Part shown: positions 53,813-61,803 of the stretch, piece after piece
Layout of the letters: the number at the start of each line of letters is the position of its first letter
Numbering within the stretch: position 1 is the first letter of the stretch
DNA from: Bradyrhizobium sp. 200
GTDB taxonomy: Bacteria > Pseudomonadota > Alphaproteobacteria > Rhizobiales > Xanthobacteraceae
Reading direction: 5' to 3'
DNA: 64,000 nucleotides
Assembly: GCF_023100945.1 (NCBI RefSeq)
Contig: NZ_CP064689.1
Span: 6,554,001-6,618,000, forward strand
The notes under the pieces: generated by a model
What the model was told of the DNA's origin: nothing
Databases searched by the model: none
The model's input: only the letters and a program-made list of their open reading frames with translations
Made by a program: the position numbers and the translations under genes

Positions 53813-54772
53813 CACCACCCCCACCTCCCTAAAATATTTCATCACGCCGGGATGGATCAGCGCCGCATTCGGCGCGGCCGCAACCGTGTTCGCGGCGGTG
53901 GTCTCGCAAGCCTGCGGCAGCTTCTTGCACAGCGCCCCCTCGGCGCCGTGCAGCGTGCGCGCCAGGCGATAGGCGACGTCGTCAGGCAGGCTTTCGCGCG
54001 CCAGCACAAAGCTCCATGAACCGACCGAATCGATCGCTGCCGTCTGGTTCGGATAGCTGTTGGCGGGGACCGTCAGTGGTTTCAGGAACGTGTGCTTGGC
54101 GCGGATCCGCGCGATCTCGCCGGCGTCGGGCGCGATGAATCGGGCGCCGCCGGGGCTTTGTGCCATCGCGGCAAAACCGGGCCAGCCGACGCCCGCGCCC
54201 CACAGTGCCGCCGCGCGGCCGTCCTGCACCATGGCGGGACCATCGCCGGCGCGGTCGAGATAGATCGATTTGAAATCCTCGTCCTGCTTCAACCCGATGC
54301 CGTCGAGCATGTAGCGCGACAGGATCGGCAGGCCGGAGCCCTTGGCGCCGAGGGCAACCGGCTGGCCGACCAGATCCCTGATCGTCTTGTAGGGACTGTC
54401 GGCGCGCACCACGAACATGCCGGGACTGGAATACATCGCGGTGAGGATTTTCAGCTTTGTCGGCGCTCGTCCGATGCCCATGAAGGCCTCGTAGGAAGGC
54501 TCGCCGGCCACCAGCGCAATGTCGAGCTGGCCGGATTCCAGCAGCGGGATGTTTTCGTTGGAGCCCTTGGTGTTGCGCGGCTCGATCGAGAGCGCCGGAT
54601 CGGCCGCATTCAGGATTTCCGCGAACGCATTGCCGTAGACCGGGAAGCCGCCGCCCGGCGTCGCCGTCCCGAGGCTGATCGTGGTCTTGGTAATGGCCTT
54701 GCCTCCCTCCTGCGCCGCGGCGACGCCGGCAAACAGCAGCAGGCCGGCCCAGGCGATCCCAGCGAGTTTCAT
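53807..54772 (-). CDS. TAXI-family TRAP transporter solute-binding protein
   Basis: 321 aa. An N-terminal signal peptide (KLAGIAWAGLLLFAGVAAAQ) precedes a periplasmic protein with ISLGTATPGGGFPVYGNAFA, LSIEPRNTKGSNENIPLLES and SGLPILSRYMLDGIGL, features of the TAXI (TTT/TRAP-associated) binding family. It would bind a dicarboxylate or amino-acid-type ligand for a TRAP importer. No membrane TRAP subunit is next to it. ATG 54772 has GAGGCC six bases upstream; a longer start at 54793 lacks this. It converges on the other solute-binding gene. Confidence 0.9.
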   Translation of the reverse strand: MKLAGIAWAGLLLFAGVAAAQEGGKAITKTTISLGTATPGGGFPVYGNAFAEILNAADPALSIEPRNTKGSNENIPLLESGQLDIALVAGEPSYEAFMGIGRAPTKLKILTAMYSSPGMFVVRADSPYKTIRDLVGQPVALGAKGSGLPILSRYMLDGIGLKQDEDFKSIYLDRAGDGPAMVQDGRAAALWGAGVGWPGFAAMAQSPGGARFIAPDAGEIARIRAKHTFLKPLTVPANSYPNQTAAIDSVGSWSFVLARESLPDDVAYRLARTLHGAEGALCKKLPQACETTAANTVAAAPNAALIHPGVMKYFREVGVVK

Positions 54773-54940
54773 TTTTGGCCTCAAGCGTTCCATGACGGAT
54801 GATGCAACGCAGGTTGTAGGCAAGCACGGGGCCTGATGAAAGCCTGTTCTTGGGTCCCAACCCGGCATTGCCGTATCGCTGTCATGCCTGTAAACGATGC
54901 CAGCACCGTTGCCGGCCGCCCTTTCGGCCGCTCCGCGGCG

Positions 54941-55016
54941 GGGCCTGTAGCTCAATGGTTAGAGCCGGCCGCTCATAACGGTCTGGTTGCAGGTTCGAGT
55001 CCTGCCGGGCCCACCA
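54941..55016 (+). tRNA. tRNA with anticodon CAT (Ile2 or elongator Met)
   Basis: The 76-nt sequence folds as a cloverleaf: acceptor GGGCCTG with CGGGCCC, D-loop GCTCAATGGTTAGAGC, anticodon stem-loop with CTCATAA (anticodon CAT), T-arm GCAGGTTCGAGTCCTGC, and an encoded CCA. A CAT anticodon may mean methionine or lysidine-modified isoleucine. The short D-loop and overall similarity to the E. coli minor isoleucine tRNA make Ile2 more likely than Met. The gene marks the left border of the accessory island; tRNA 3' ends are common integration targets. Confidence 0.95.
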
Positions 55017-55607
55017 ATGATTACGGGTGCTTACTACGTTTCTGAAGGTTGATGATTTGGTACCGCCTCAGTTACCGCCACAGAATTGATTGCTGTTTTG
55101 TTCGCGTGATGGTCTCGAGAAGGAAGTTTGAACCAGGCCAGGGACGCCTTCGCTGGTATGACCAGCGCCAATCGGCTCGTCTCCGTTTTGATAGCAGCAA
55201 CAGTCGGCATTTCGGTTGAGAGACCGAACGCTCCGATCCGGCTCGACATCCGTCGCGAAGGAGACGCAGCGTTCATTGTCCGCACGTCTGACAACCGAAC
55301 GCGCACCTGTTTTCCTGGACACAACCGTGGGCGTGATTTCCTCGCCTTCGCACCACCAAGCATTAGCGTTTGGCGCCGGTCCGCAATCGCATCATTCCGC
55401 CAATCGATCGCCCATGACTTTGAAGTACGGGGCTTCAGCGGCGTTTGGCCCATTCACCATTCGCTCAGTCTCTTGAGAAGCGTGTATTTCACCAAGTGCT
55501 TGCGCCGCTCAAGGCCGCGGAGGTCGTCCGTCCAAAACGACCTTATCAGGAAGGCCTCGCCTTTAACCAAAACTACTAGCGGTCTCCGTTTAAGAAACCT
55601 GGTCGAC
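55017..55607. other. Gene-poor stretch after the tRNA, no confident gene
   Basis: Three frames are open for 80-170 codons on either strand, but none has protein-like composition, a ribosome-binding site or a recognised motif. The plus frame 55128-55652 has too many Arg/Ser/Pro shadows to trust. It could hold decayed island DNA. No direct repeat of the tRNA 3' end was noticed here. Confidence 0.5.
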
Positions 55608-55640
55608 AATCCCCGCGTAGCGCGGGGATTTTGCTTTGCT
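55608..55640. terminator. GC-rich hairpin with T-rich tail
   Basis: AATCCCCGCG and CGCGGGGATT form a perfect ten-base-pair stem around TAG, followed by TTGCTTTG. It reads as a Rho-independent terminator on the plus strand. Nothing convincing is transcribed into it from the left, which supports decay of a former gene there. Confidence 0.6.
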
Positions 55641-55749
55641 CGCAAAAAGTAACAAACTATTACAGCTGGAATTAAACCGGATTTACTGCCCAATTCACGC
55701 CGCATTACGCAATGAACTGGGGTGTCGGCACAAAAAAGGACGCCCCGTC

Positions 55750-55965
55750 ATGGCCGACCGATTCAACCAAGTCTTCTATTCAGTTATTTCGCTGACCGTT
55801 CTCTGCGGCTCCATGCTCGGAGTGCTGGCCCTTTGGGGACCGAACCCTCAGCCGCCCCCAATTGCATCGTTGTTTGAGACGCTGAAGTACGGATTCTCGA
55901 TGGGATTGTTCAGTGTATTCGGGCTTCTTGGCGTCAAGGGCATAAGCCCGCCAAATCAGAACTGA
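55750..55965 (+). CDS. Small two-helix membrane protein
   Basis: 71 aa from ATG 55750, MADRFNQVFYSVISLTVLCG then SMLGVLALWGPNPQPPP, and a second helix TLKYGFSMGLFSVFGLLGVK. No family is recognised. Two helices joined by a Pro-rich turn suggest a small membrane protein. It lies at the left side of the island, 37 bp before the end of the XRE regulator gene, which is on the other strand. Function unknown. Confidence 0.5.
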   Translation: MADRFNQVFYSVISLTVLCGSMLGVLALWGPNPQPPPIASLFETLKYGFSMGLFSVFGLLGVKGISPPNQN

Positions 55966-56002
55966 TACATGCTTGGCAGCCAAGGCAGATGGCTACCCGA
56001 GA

Positions 56003-56383
56003 TCATCTTGCTTTTTTGGCCGTGCGCAAACGGGCATAGGTCGCTTTGATCATTTCGTCCAAGGCGGCGGCAGCCTCTTTATTCAGGTCGGGGTCATCCC
56101 TCAGGATCGACGATATTTGGCTAAGGGGACTCGCATTGCCGAATGCGGTCGCCCTTTGGCCCATGAACCGATCGGCTGGAATCTTCAGCCAGGCCGTCAG
56201 TGCAGCAAGACTGTCCACGTCAGGCCGTTTGCCTTGAGATAGCCGGGTCAACGTGGACGCACTTACCCCTGAGGCAGCCGACACGTCTTTCCATGTGAGG
56301 CGGCGGGCCACCCTCTCGGAATCGAGCGCGGAGTGCAGTGCAGAAACGTCAAACTGCGGGGTTTCAATTTTTTTCGATTTCAC
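56003..56383 (-). CDS. XRE-family HTH transcriptional regulator
   Basis: 126 aa from GTG 56383 (VKSKKIETPQFDVSALHSAL). The helix-turn-helix is RRLTWKDVSAASGVSASTLT followed by RLSQGKRPDVDSLAALTAWL, a standard XRE layout. The C-terminal part (LSQISSILRDDPDLNKEAAA then ALDEMIKATYARLRT) resembles a short dimerisation tail. A GTG at 56422 is an alternative start; neither has a good ribosome site. The divergent ubiquitin-like operon begins 80 bp away, and repeated sequence lies between, so it is a likely repressor of that operon. Confidence 0.85.
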   Translation of the reverse strand: MKSKKIETPQFDVSALHSALDSERVARRLTWKDVSAASGVSASTLTRLSQGKRPDVDSLAALTAWLKIPADRFMGQRATAFGNASPLSQISSILRDDPDLNKEAAAALDEMIKATYARLRTAKKAR

Positions 56384-56432
56384 TCTTGCAATTCCACATC
56401 TAAGATGCAATATCAATTTCACTCTAGCAATT
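56378..56432. promoter_or_regulatory. Tandem operator-like repeat between regulator and Ubl operon
   Basis: TTTCACTCTTGCAATT at 56378-56393 and TTTCACTCTAGCAATT at 56417-56432 differ at one position and are 39 bp apart. They cover both possible regulator start codons and the intergenic region, an arrangement suited to autoregulation and to control of the divergent operon by the XRE protein. Confidence 0.6.
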
Positions 56433-56462
56433 GCTAGTCAGGATTGCAACAGGAGAATTCTG

Positions 56463-56861
56463 ATGTCGGACGAAAACCCCGAAAAAGGTGATGAAGATCC
56501 CGCGGAAAAGCTCGAGGCCGAGGCCAAGAAGCTAGAGTCCAAGGCTCACGAGCCTGAGAAAACCGCCGAGGAACTGGAGGCGGAGGCCAAGAAGCTGGAG
56601 AAAGAGGCGGAAGAACACGAAGACAAGAAGGTCATCGATGTGGTCTTCAACGAGAAGTATCCCGTCAAGATTCACGGCAGAAATCAAACGGGTCTCAGCC
56701 TCAAGGAAGCGGCGATCGCGCAGAAAGTTCCGATCCAGCTTGAATTCGTTCTCAGTATCGAGCGTGGCGGCGGAAAGACCGACCTTATCGGTAACGCGGA
56801 CCACATCAAAATCAAGGAAGGCGATCGGTTTCTGGCGATTCCCGACGACGACAATTCGTGA
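56463..56861 (+). CDS. Multiubiquitin-type ubiquitin-like protein with K/E-rich N-terminal helix
   Basis: 132 aa. Residues 1-55 are an acidic/basic coiled segment with the block LEAEAKKLE twice, encoded by a 63-nt repeat. Residues 56-132 form one ubiquitin-like domain of the multiubiquitin family (VIDVVFNEKYPVKIHGRNQT, GLSLKEAAIAQKVPIQLEFV, GGGKTDLIGNADHIKIKEGD). Most family members have several such domains; this one has one. It does not end in Gly-Gly (end is IPDDDNS), so conjugation would need processing or another chemistry. AGGAG lies upstream of the ATG. Its stop overlaps the E2-like GTG. It is the probable modifier of the operon. Confidence 0.85.
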   Translation: MSDENPEKGDEDPAEKLEAEAKKLESKAHEPEKTAEELEAEAKKLEKEAEEHEDKKVIDVVFNEKYPVKIHGRNQTGLSLKEAAIAQKVPIQLEFVLSIERGGGKTDLIGNADHIKIKEGDRFLAIPDDDNS

Positions 56862-57247
56862 CTTCGATCACCCCCATTGTCGAGAAGGCCATCGCGCAGA
56901 TTCGGGCGTCGTTCCCTGACTGCCCGCTCGAATCTGTCCCGGATGGTGGTGGCGGCGCGTTTGTGACGTTGAATAGCGTCCCCCTCGGACATCCCTGGGC
57001 GCAAACTGACACCTGGATCGGTTTTCAAATCACGTTTCAGTATCCGTATGCCGACGTCTACCCTCACTTCGTCCGTCCCGATCTCAAACGGGCCGACGGA
57101 CAGCCATTCGGTCCTGGCTTGGGTCAGGCGCAATTTCAAAATCAGTCGGCCGTTCAGGTTTCGCGCAAATCGAACAAACTCAATCCCGCGATCGATACCG
57201 CCGCCCTCAAACTCTTGAAGGTTTTGCAATGGCTCCGATCACAGTGA
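56858..57247 (+). CDS. E2-like (ubiquitin-conjugating-fold) protein without visible catalytic Cys
   Basis: 129 aa. The core pattern matches prokaryotic E2-type folds: WIGFQITFQYPYADVYPHFV then RPDLKRADGQPF, and a C-terminal helix AALKLLKVLQWL. The Cys expected after the core is absent; the only Cys is near residue 22 (FPDCPLE), outside the active-site position. The aligned site reads NQSAVQVSRKS, so Ser may occupy it. This suggests a Ser-based or inactive E2. GTG 56858 overlaps the Ubl stop by four bases, and the gene overlaps the JAB-E1 gene by 19 bp. Identification is by pattern, without profile search. Confidence 0.75.
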   Translation: MTSITPIVEKAIAQIRASFPDCPLESVPDGGGGAFVTLNSVPLGHPWAQTDTWIGFQITFQYPYADVYPHFVRPDLKRADGQPFGPGLGQAQFQNQSAVQVSRKSNKLNPAIDTAALKLLKVLQWLRSQ

Positions 57248-58659
57248 CCCCGTGGCGCCTTGTGCTGCCTGAGGCAATGAAGGCTGAACTGTTTGCACAT
57301 CTGTTCCCCGGGGATAACGATGAACACGGCGCCATCATACTGGCTGGGGTCTGTCAAACCGACAGGGGCCTGAAGCTTGTCGCGCGTGAACTCCATTTGG
57401 CGATTGACGGTAAGGACTATGTGCCGGGCCGGCACGGGTACCGGATGCTGAAAGGCGAATTTATTCAGAGCCGCATTCTAAGAGCGCGAGATCTGAAGCT
57501 CGCGTATCTCGCGATTCATAACCACGGCGGTACCACTTCGGTTGGTTTCTCATCCGACGATTTTGCTTCACATGAGCGCGGCTATCCGTCGCTGGTCGAC
57601 ATTTCCCGGGGCCTGCCGGTTGGCGCACTTGTATTTGCGAGATCAGCGGTGGCGGGTGATTTATGGTTTGAAGACAAACAGAGAGCCCCCCTCAAAGAAG
57701 CGATCGTTCTAGGGCAACGGCGAGAACTGCTCTATCCCTCTCCGCTGAAGACTACGCAAGTCAGGCGGCTCGAATTTGATCGCCAATCCCGACTGTTCGG
57801 TGACGCTGGGCAAGAGCTTCTGCGGTCGCTGCGTATCGGCATTATCGGGCTTGGCGGTGCGGGCTCGATCTTGGCCGAATTGCTGGGCCGGCTCGGCATA
57901 GGGGAGTTTGTCTTGGCCGATCCCGATCGTGCCGAAGTCGCAAATCTGCCCCGCCTGATAGCGGCGCGAAGAATGGACGCTATTATCGATTGGCTACCAA
58001 GGGGGCTGCGTACGAGATTCGCGCGTTACAAAGTTGAAATGGCGGCGCGCAATATTCGTCGGGCGAACCCTTCCGCGAGGATCGTAGCATTGCAAGCTAA
58101 CTTTCTCGAACCTGACGTCGCCAAGCAATTGGTCGATTGCGACTATCTGTTTTTGGCGGCGGATACGATGGGAGCGCGTCTCCTCTTCAACGCTATCGTC
58201 CATCAGCATGGTGTTCCGGGCGTCCAGGTCGGGGCAAAGGTGCCGGTCTCTCCTTCTGGCGAAGTCGGGGACGTGTTCTGTGTCGCGCGCAAGGTAACGC
58301 CAGGGCACGGCTGCTTGTGGTGCAATGGCTTGATAAACCCATCACGCTTGCAAGACGAGGCCGTTTCGGACGAGGCGCGTCGCGGATATGCATATGTCGC
58401 CGACCCGCAGGTCGCCGCACCGAGCGTGATTACGCTAAACGCAATTGCGTGCTCGCATGCCGCGGATGACTTTCTTTTCCAGGTAACGGGCCTGAAGAAC
58501 CAGGATGCGCAGCAAGATTGGTTTCGCTGGAATTCACGGAAGGGAACGGCGGGTTATGATGGGCCTCGCCGCGATTTGGAGTGCCTCGAATGTTCGAGCG
58601 TGGATGACAGTCGGCTCGGACGCGGAGACTTCTTCCCACTTCCCACGCGCGCCAAGTGA
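57229..58659 (+). CDS. JAB/MPN peptidase fused to E1 (ThiF)-like adenylyltransferase
   Basis: 476 aa. Residues 1-~150 are a JAB domain with Glu32 in NDEHGAIILAG and the metal site H97-N-H99, GGTTSVGFSSDD (Asp110/111). Residues ~190-476 are E1/ThiF-like: GLGGAG at 207-212 for ATP, ADPDRAEVANLPRLIAA with the Asp and Arg of the adenylation site, and a CxxC pair at 362/365 and 452/455 that probably binds zinc. It would activate the ubiquitin-like C-terminus and also cleave Ubl-isopeptide or processing bonds. Fusion of the two activities is known in predicted bacterial ubiquitin-like operons. Its stop is next to the convergent papain-like gene. Confidence 0.9.
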   Translation: MAPITVTPWRLVLPEAMKAELFAHLFPGDNDEHGAIILAGVCQTDRGLKLVARELHLAIDGKDYVPGRHGYRMLKGEFIQSRILRARDLKLAYLAIHNHGGTTSVGFSSDDFASHERGYPSLVDISRGLPVGALVFARSAVAGDLWFEDKQRAPLKEAIVLGQRRELLYPSPLKTTQVRRLEFDRQSRLFGDAGQELLRSLRIGIIGLGGAGSILAELLGRLGIGEFVLADPDRAEVANLPRLIAARRMDAIIDWLPRGLRTRFARYKVEMAARNIRRANPSARIVALQANFLEPDVAKQLVDCDYLFLAADTMGARLLFNAIVHQHGVPGVQVGAKVPVSPSGEVGDVFCVARKVTPGHGCLWCNGLINPSRLQDEAVSDEARRGYAYVADPQVAAPSVITLNAIACSHAADDFLFQVTGLKNQDAQQDWFRWNSRKGTAGYDGPRRDLECLECSSVDDSRLGRGDFFPLPTRAK

Positions 58660-60234
58660 TTAGCGTCGTTTGTCTCGGCCGTCGTACAAGTTATCGTTCT
58701 CGATAACGATTGCTCGTTGCGCGTGCGGACCATCCTTGTCTACGTCACGGAGGAAAACAATTCCTGGAAGATGAAGCATCAGCAGCCCCACGACTTCACG
58801 ACCGGATGAAGTGGCGTCAATAAGGCTATGACCAAATATCCGGCGAAGTCCGGCGGAAGAGTTGTTATAGGAATCAACGGACGATATTTCGGTTACCCAA
58901 GTGAAATGGGGAAGGTGAATCTCCAGAAGCACATCCTTCAGAGCATCCGAAGCCGTGCCGATGGCGATATGCTTGCGATAGCTTTCGGCCGACGTCAGGT
59001 AGGTTTTCAGTATCAGATTGCCGGCACTAAAGGCGGCGACTAGCTCATCAAGCAGAGGATTAACCTTGCCACCTTTTGTTACTTCAGCCTTGATATGATC
59101 AATCTGTGAGAATGCATGCTGAAGACGACGTAGCGCCGTCACTTCGGCGGCCCGAGCCGTCGAGAAAGCCCGCATCGGCATGAGCGCCATAGCGAAGACC
59201 CCGTGGTCCTCGATATTGAACCGCAGAACTCCTGTGCGCGTCTTCAGCTCTACCGTATCTTCGGCCGCAAAGGCGTTTGATGAGGCGGGCGTAGTCGGTA
59301 TGACCTTGTAGGGACCGGCCTGATCGTCATGGACGATGAAGCCGCCAACGAAGTCGATGGGCTTCGAACTTGGTGCCTTGATCTTTGTGAACACTCGGCC
59401 CATGACGGTGACTGCATGACCGATGCTTAGACCGGGAATTTGCAATCCGAGAATGACGGGAAGACCGGATTCGACATACGGCAGAATCTGCTCGCCGATA
59501 TCATCGCCTTTGAAACAGAGCGGCTGGAAGCCCATTTCGTTGACGGCGCGGATCATGCGTTCGGATGTTAAGAAATCCGATCCAGCCGGCAACGATGTGG
59601 ACTCGTCGGGCGTTGTCGGCGCGGCGAGCTTTGTAATGTCCGCGACAGAAAGCCAATTGTATCTGTATCGCTGATGCATATGACGTGCGCCCATCCAGAT
59701 CGCTATCTGGGCGCACGCGCCGACGCGGGAGTCCTGCTGCATGAAAGCGGCCCCGCACACTTCAAGCTCCGCCCCAAGGAGGTTGGCTCGCACATCAGCT
59801 CGACACGTAATGACGGACTCCAGATCCTTTCCCTCAGGTCCCCTCATCTTCAACACGGATCGTCCGATCGATGCGTTAGGTAGCGGGCGAACGACGCAAA
59901 AGCCGCAATAGCTTCTCAGGGATGTTTCTTGGAGCGCCTTGACGCGCGCGCTCCAGTTTGGACGGGCGAGAATCGCGCCGATATCTTCGGCGAAGAAATG
60001 CACGCGCTTGCAATGGCGCCGATATGTCCTGAAGGTCTGTGCATAGAAGAAGCGATAATCGGAAGAATAGTCGCGATCGATATACGGATTTTCGACGAGA
60101 TACGAAGTGACATTCGAGAGCATGAGATGTCGGACAACGCAGCCGACAACTTCGGAAGCTCCGCCAAGGAGAACGCCTAGTTCCCTCCAGTCCGCTTCAT
60201 TTTTGAGGTGCCTGATCTCAAACGAGACATTCAT
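58660..60234 (-). CDS. Papain-like (C39-type fold) cysteine peptidase
   Basis: 524 aa. The catalytic set is in papain order: Gln166/167 and Cys174 in FMQQDSRVGACAQIAIWMGA, His273 in LSIGHAVTVMGR, Asp303/304 in VHDDQAGPYKVI. The first ~150 residues and the C-terminal ~200 residues have no recognised family. No signal peptide or export motif is seen, so it is probably cytoplasmic. It converges on the JAB-E1 gene with stops at adjacent bases. It could process or remove the ubiquitin-like protein, acting beside the JAB domain; this is inference from position and fold. It may instead be a toxin or effector. Confidence 0.75.
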   Translation of the reverse strand: MNVSFEIRHLKNEADWRELGVLLGGASEVVGCVVRHLMLSNVTSYLVENPYIDRDYSSDYRFFYAQTFRTYRRHCKRVHFFAEDIGAILARPNWSARVKALQETSLRSYCGFCVVRPLPNASIGRSVLKMRGPEGKDLESVITCRADVRANLLGAELEVCGAAFMQQDSRVGACAQIAIWMGARHMHQRYRYNWLSVADITKLAAPTTPDESTSLPAGSDFLTSERMIRAVNEMGFQPLCFKGDDIGEQILPYVESGLPVILGLQIPGLSIGHAVTVMGRVFTKIKAPSSKPIDFVGGFIVHDDQAGPYKVIPTTPASSNAFAAEDTVELKTRTGVLRFNIEDHGVFAMALMPMRAFSTARAAEVTALRRLQHAFSQIDHIKAEVTKGGKVNPLLDELVAAFSAGNLILKTYLTSAESYRKHIAIGTASDALKDVLLEIHLPHFTWVTEISSVDSYNNSSAGLRRIFGHSLIDATSSGREVVGLLMLHLPGIVFLRDVDKDGPHAQRAIVIENDNLYDGRDKRR

Positions 60235-60676
60235 TGGCGCTCAGCAAAAAAAAATGATGAACAAAACAATCGCTCAAAATATAGCGACCGACTCTAAGAA
60301 TTACCGCCAAGCAAACTTTAATGTCTCTTGGGCCGTTTTCACTGTTTCGTCTTGAATGCTCTCGATTTCAAGCAACGTCTCTTCATCCGCGAGGAGCGAA
60401 AATCCAGCGTCGATTGGATTGAACTCTCGTCGAGGCGAGAGCTCGGGGACTTTTGATGGGGGTGTGGGACGTTCGCGAGAAGGCAGTTTACTGCTCCATG
60501 AATGAGAGGCGTCTGCGGATCGGAAGCTTCGCGGTCCGGTCTCAGCAGGTACGATCGCTTCGCGAATCTGTCATGTTCTACGTTCAATCGACGCGGCAGG
60601 TCAACTACAGCGTGTCGTGTCGGGCGTCTTTAACCGTTTGTTCCGCTCCTGTTCACGTTCTGCTGAGGATAACCGC
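60235..60676. other. AT-rich gene-poor stretch
   Basis: Short frames are open, but none has a plausible product. The 60240-60330 part is strongly AT-rich compared with the window average. It separates the peptidase promoter side from the integrase remnant, and is probably degraded mobile DNA. Confidence 0.5.
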
Positions 60677-60876
60677 TTACGCGCCAAACATTCCCGCAGC
60701 GGTCATGTCCAGCGCCCACCTTGTGGTCTTCGGACTTAAGAAGGTGTCCGTACCGGACCATCGTCACCTGCAGGCTACTGTGATCGGCGAAGGTCTGGAC
60801 GGTTTTCGGACTGAGACCCGCCTCGATTCAGGTGGAAACGGCGACGTGCCGCAAGAGCGTGCCAATTGAATCGGTT
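60677..60876 (-). pseudogene. Decayed tyrosine recombinase (phage integrase) C-terminus
   Basis: Reverse translation reads LRHVAVST, stop, then IEAGLSPKTVQTFADHSSLQ and VTMVRYGHLLKSEDHK, matching the catalytic C-terminal domain of tyrosine recombinases: R/H of the LRH box, the GHSS-type motif (here DHSS) and the nucleophile Tyr in RYGH. There is at least one in-frame TGA, a one-base frameshift just upstream (WHAL then LRH), and a further frameshift at the C-terminus before the MTAAGMFGA ending. No intact N-terminal part is visible. It is the remnant of an island integrase. Confidence 0.85.
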
Positions 60877-61119
60877 CGGATTTGTATCCCTTAGCGCAGC
60901 CCTTCTGCTTGCCAACAAACTTGTCCAAGAGGTCATCCTGCGCGCTTCCGGGCCATTACGGGGGGGACATGACGTCCTTGAATTTCTTGAACGCCGGATT
61001 TCTCGACTCTTATCTCGGTGCCGACGACAATTGCGAATGGGGTTGTCAAGAACGGCGCGACGGCAAAGAACCGAGCGTCCCGTGAGAATGTAGCATTCCT
61101 CGGGCGTAAGGTTCGCCGC

Positions 61120-61803
61120 CTATGCTGCGGCCGCTTCGTAGTTGAACGAAGGTACCGACGAAAATCTGGGTGGTCCGATATTGAGAACGGCTTGCTGAAC
61201 GCTGTAGACCCCTCCAACCCCCTTAACAGGATCGCCCTTCTGCAGCGGAAAGTTTCGTAGGTTTTCGAACGGATCTTTCTGCAACCAATCCAACAGGCGG
61301 CAGAATCCTTTGCTCATAGCAACAATGCGCTTTACGCGCGCATCATCGGCAAAGAAGTTCAACTTATTGCAGTCGGCATACAGAATGAGCACGACCTGAT
61401 CTTGCGGACCCAAAAACGGCACAGCAAGCCAGGATTGCGCAACCGTATCTGAACTCAAGCTGTCTTTCTTCAGAGCGGCGTGTAACCCACGAGCATCCTT
61501 GAAGCGTTTTGTCCGCCATAACTGGCCACTCTCATAGGCTGCCCCGATTATTCCGGTATCAACGGCAAAAGTACGGCCCACCTTTCCTCGCCAATCGCCA
61601 CCGTCCTTGCGCAAGTATGCACAGACCTGCTGCAGGTAATCCCGTCCCTCGCGGCTCATGGCTCGGTGAACAGTGATGCGGAGGTCCGGAACATCCTGAT
61701 CCTCACGCAAGTACCCGTCAACCGCGGCCAGGAACGGCAACACAGCCAACTGCGAAGCTGGAGGAACGGGTTCCGGATTTCCATAGGGATCTGCTTTTGT
61801 CAT
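61120..61803 (-). CDS. GAF-like domain protein coupled to FAD-binding protein
   Basis: 227 aa. After a short polar N-terminus, residues ~40-180 have GAF-like alternation: VDGYLREDQDVPDLRITVHR, GRTFAVDTGIIGAAYESGQL and AQSWLAVPFLGPQDQVVLIL followed by YADCNKLNFF. No effector domain is attached. A GAF domain usually binds a small ligand or redox group. ATG 61803 overlaps the stop of the FAD-binding gene by four bases, so the two are translationally coupled and likely act together. The remaining C-terminus (about 45 residues) has no known motif. Function is unknown. Confidence 0.7.
   Translation of the reverse strand: MTKADPYGNPEPVPPASQLAVLPFLAAVDGYLREDQDVPDLRITVHRAMSREGRDYLQQVCAYLRKDGGDWRGKVGRTFAVDTGIIGAAYESGQLWRTKRFKDARGLHAALKKDSLSSDTVAQSWLAVPFLGPQDQVVLILYADCNKLNFFADDARVKRIVAMSKGFCRLLDWLQKDPFENLRNFPLQKGDPVKGVGGVYSVQQAVLNIGPPRFSSVPSFNYEAAAA

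Noticed and set aside
54941..55016. Initiator tRNA-Met
   Set aside because: The acceptor pairs fully at position 1-72, which initiator tRNA does not; Ile2 or elongator Met fits better.
55128..55652. Plus-strand frame after the tRNA as a gene
   Set aside because: Arg/Ser/Pro-rich, no motif, no ribosome site, and overlapped by a terminator-like hairpin.
60870..61110. Small frames as an extension of the integrase or a new gene
   Set aside because: No catalytic or N-terminal integrase motif could be followed there and composition is not protein-like.
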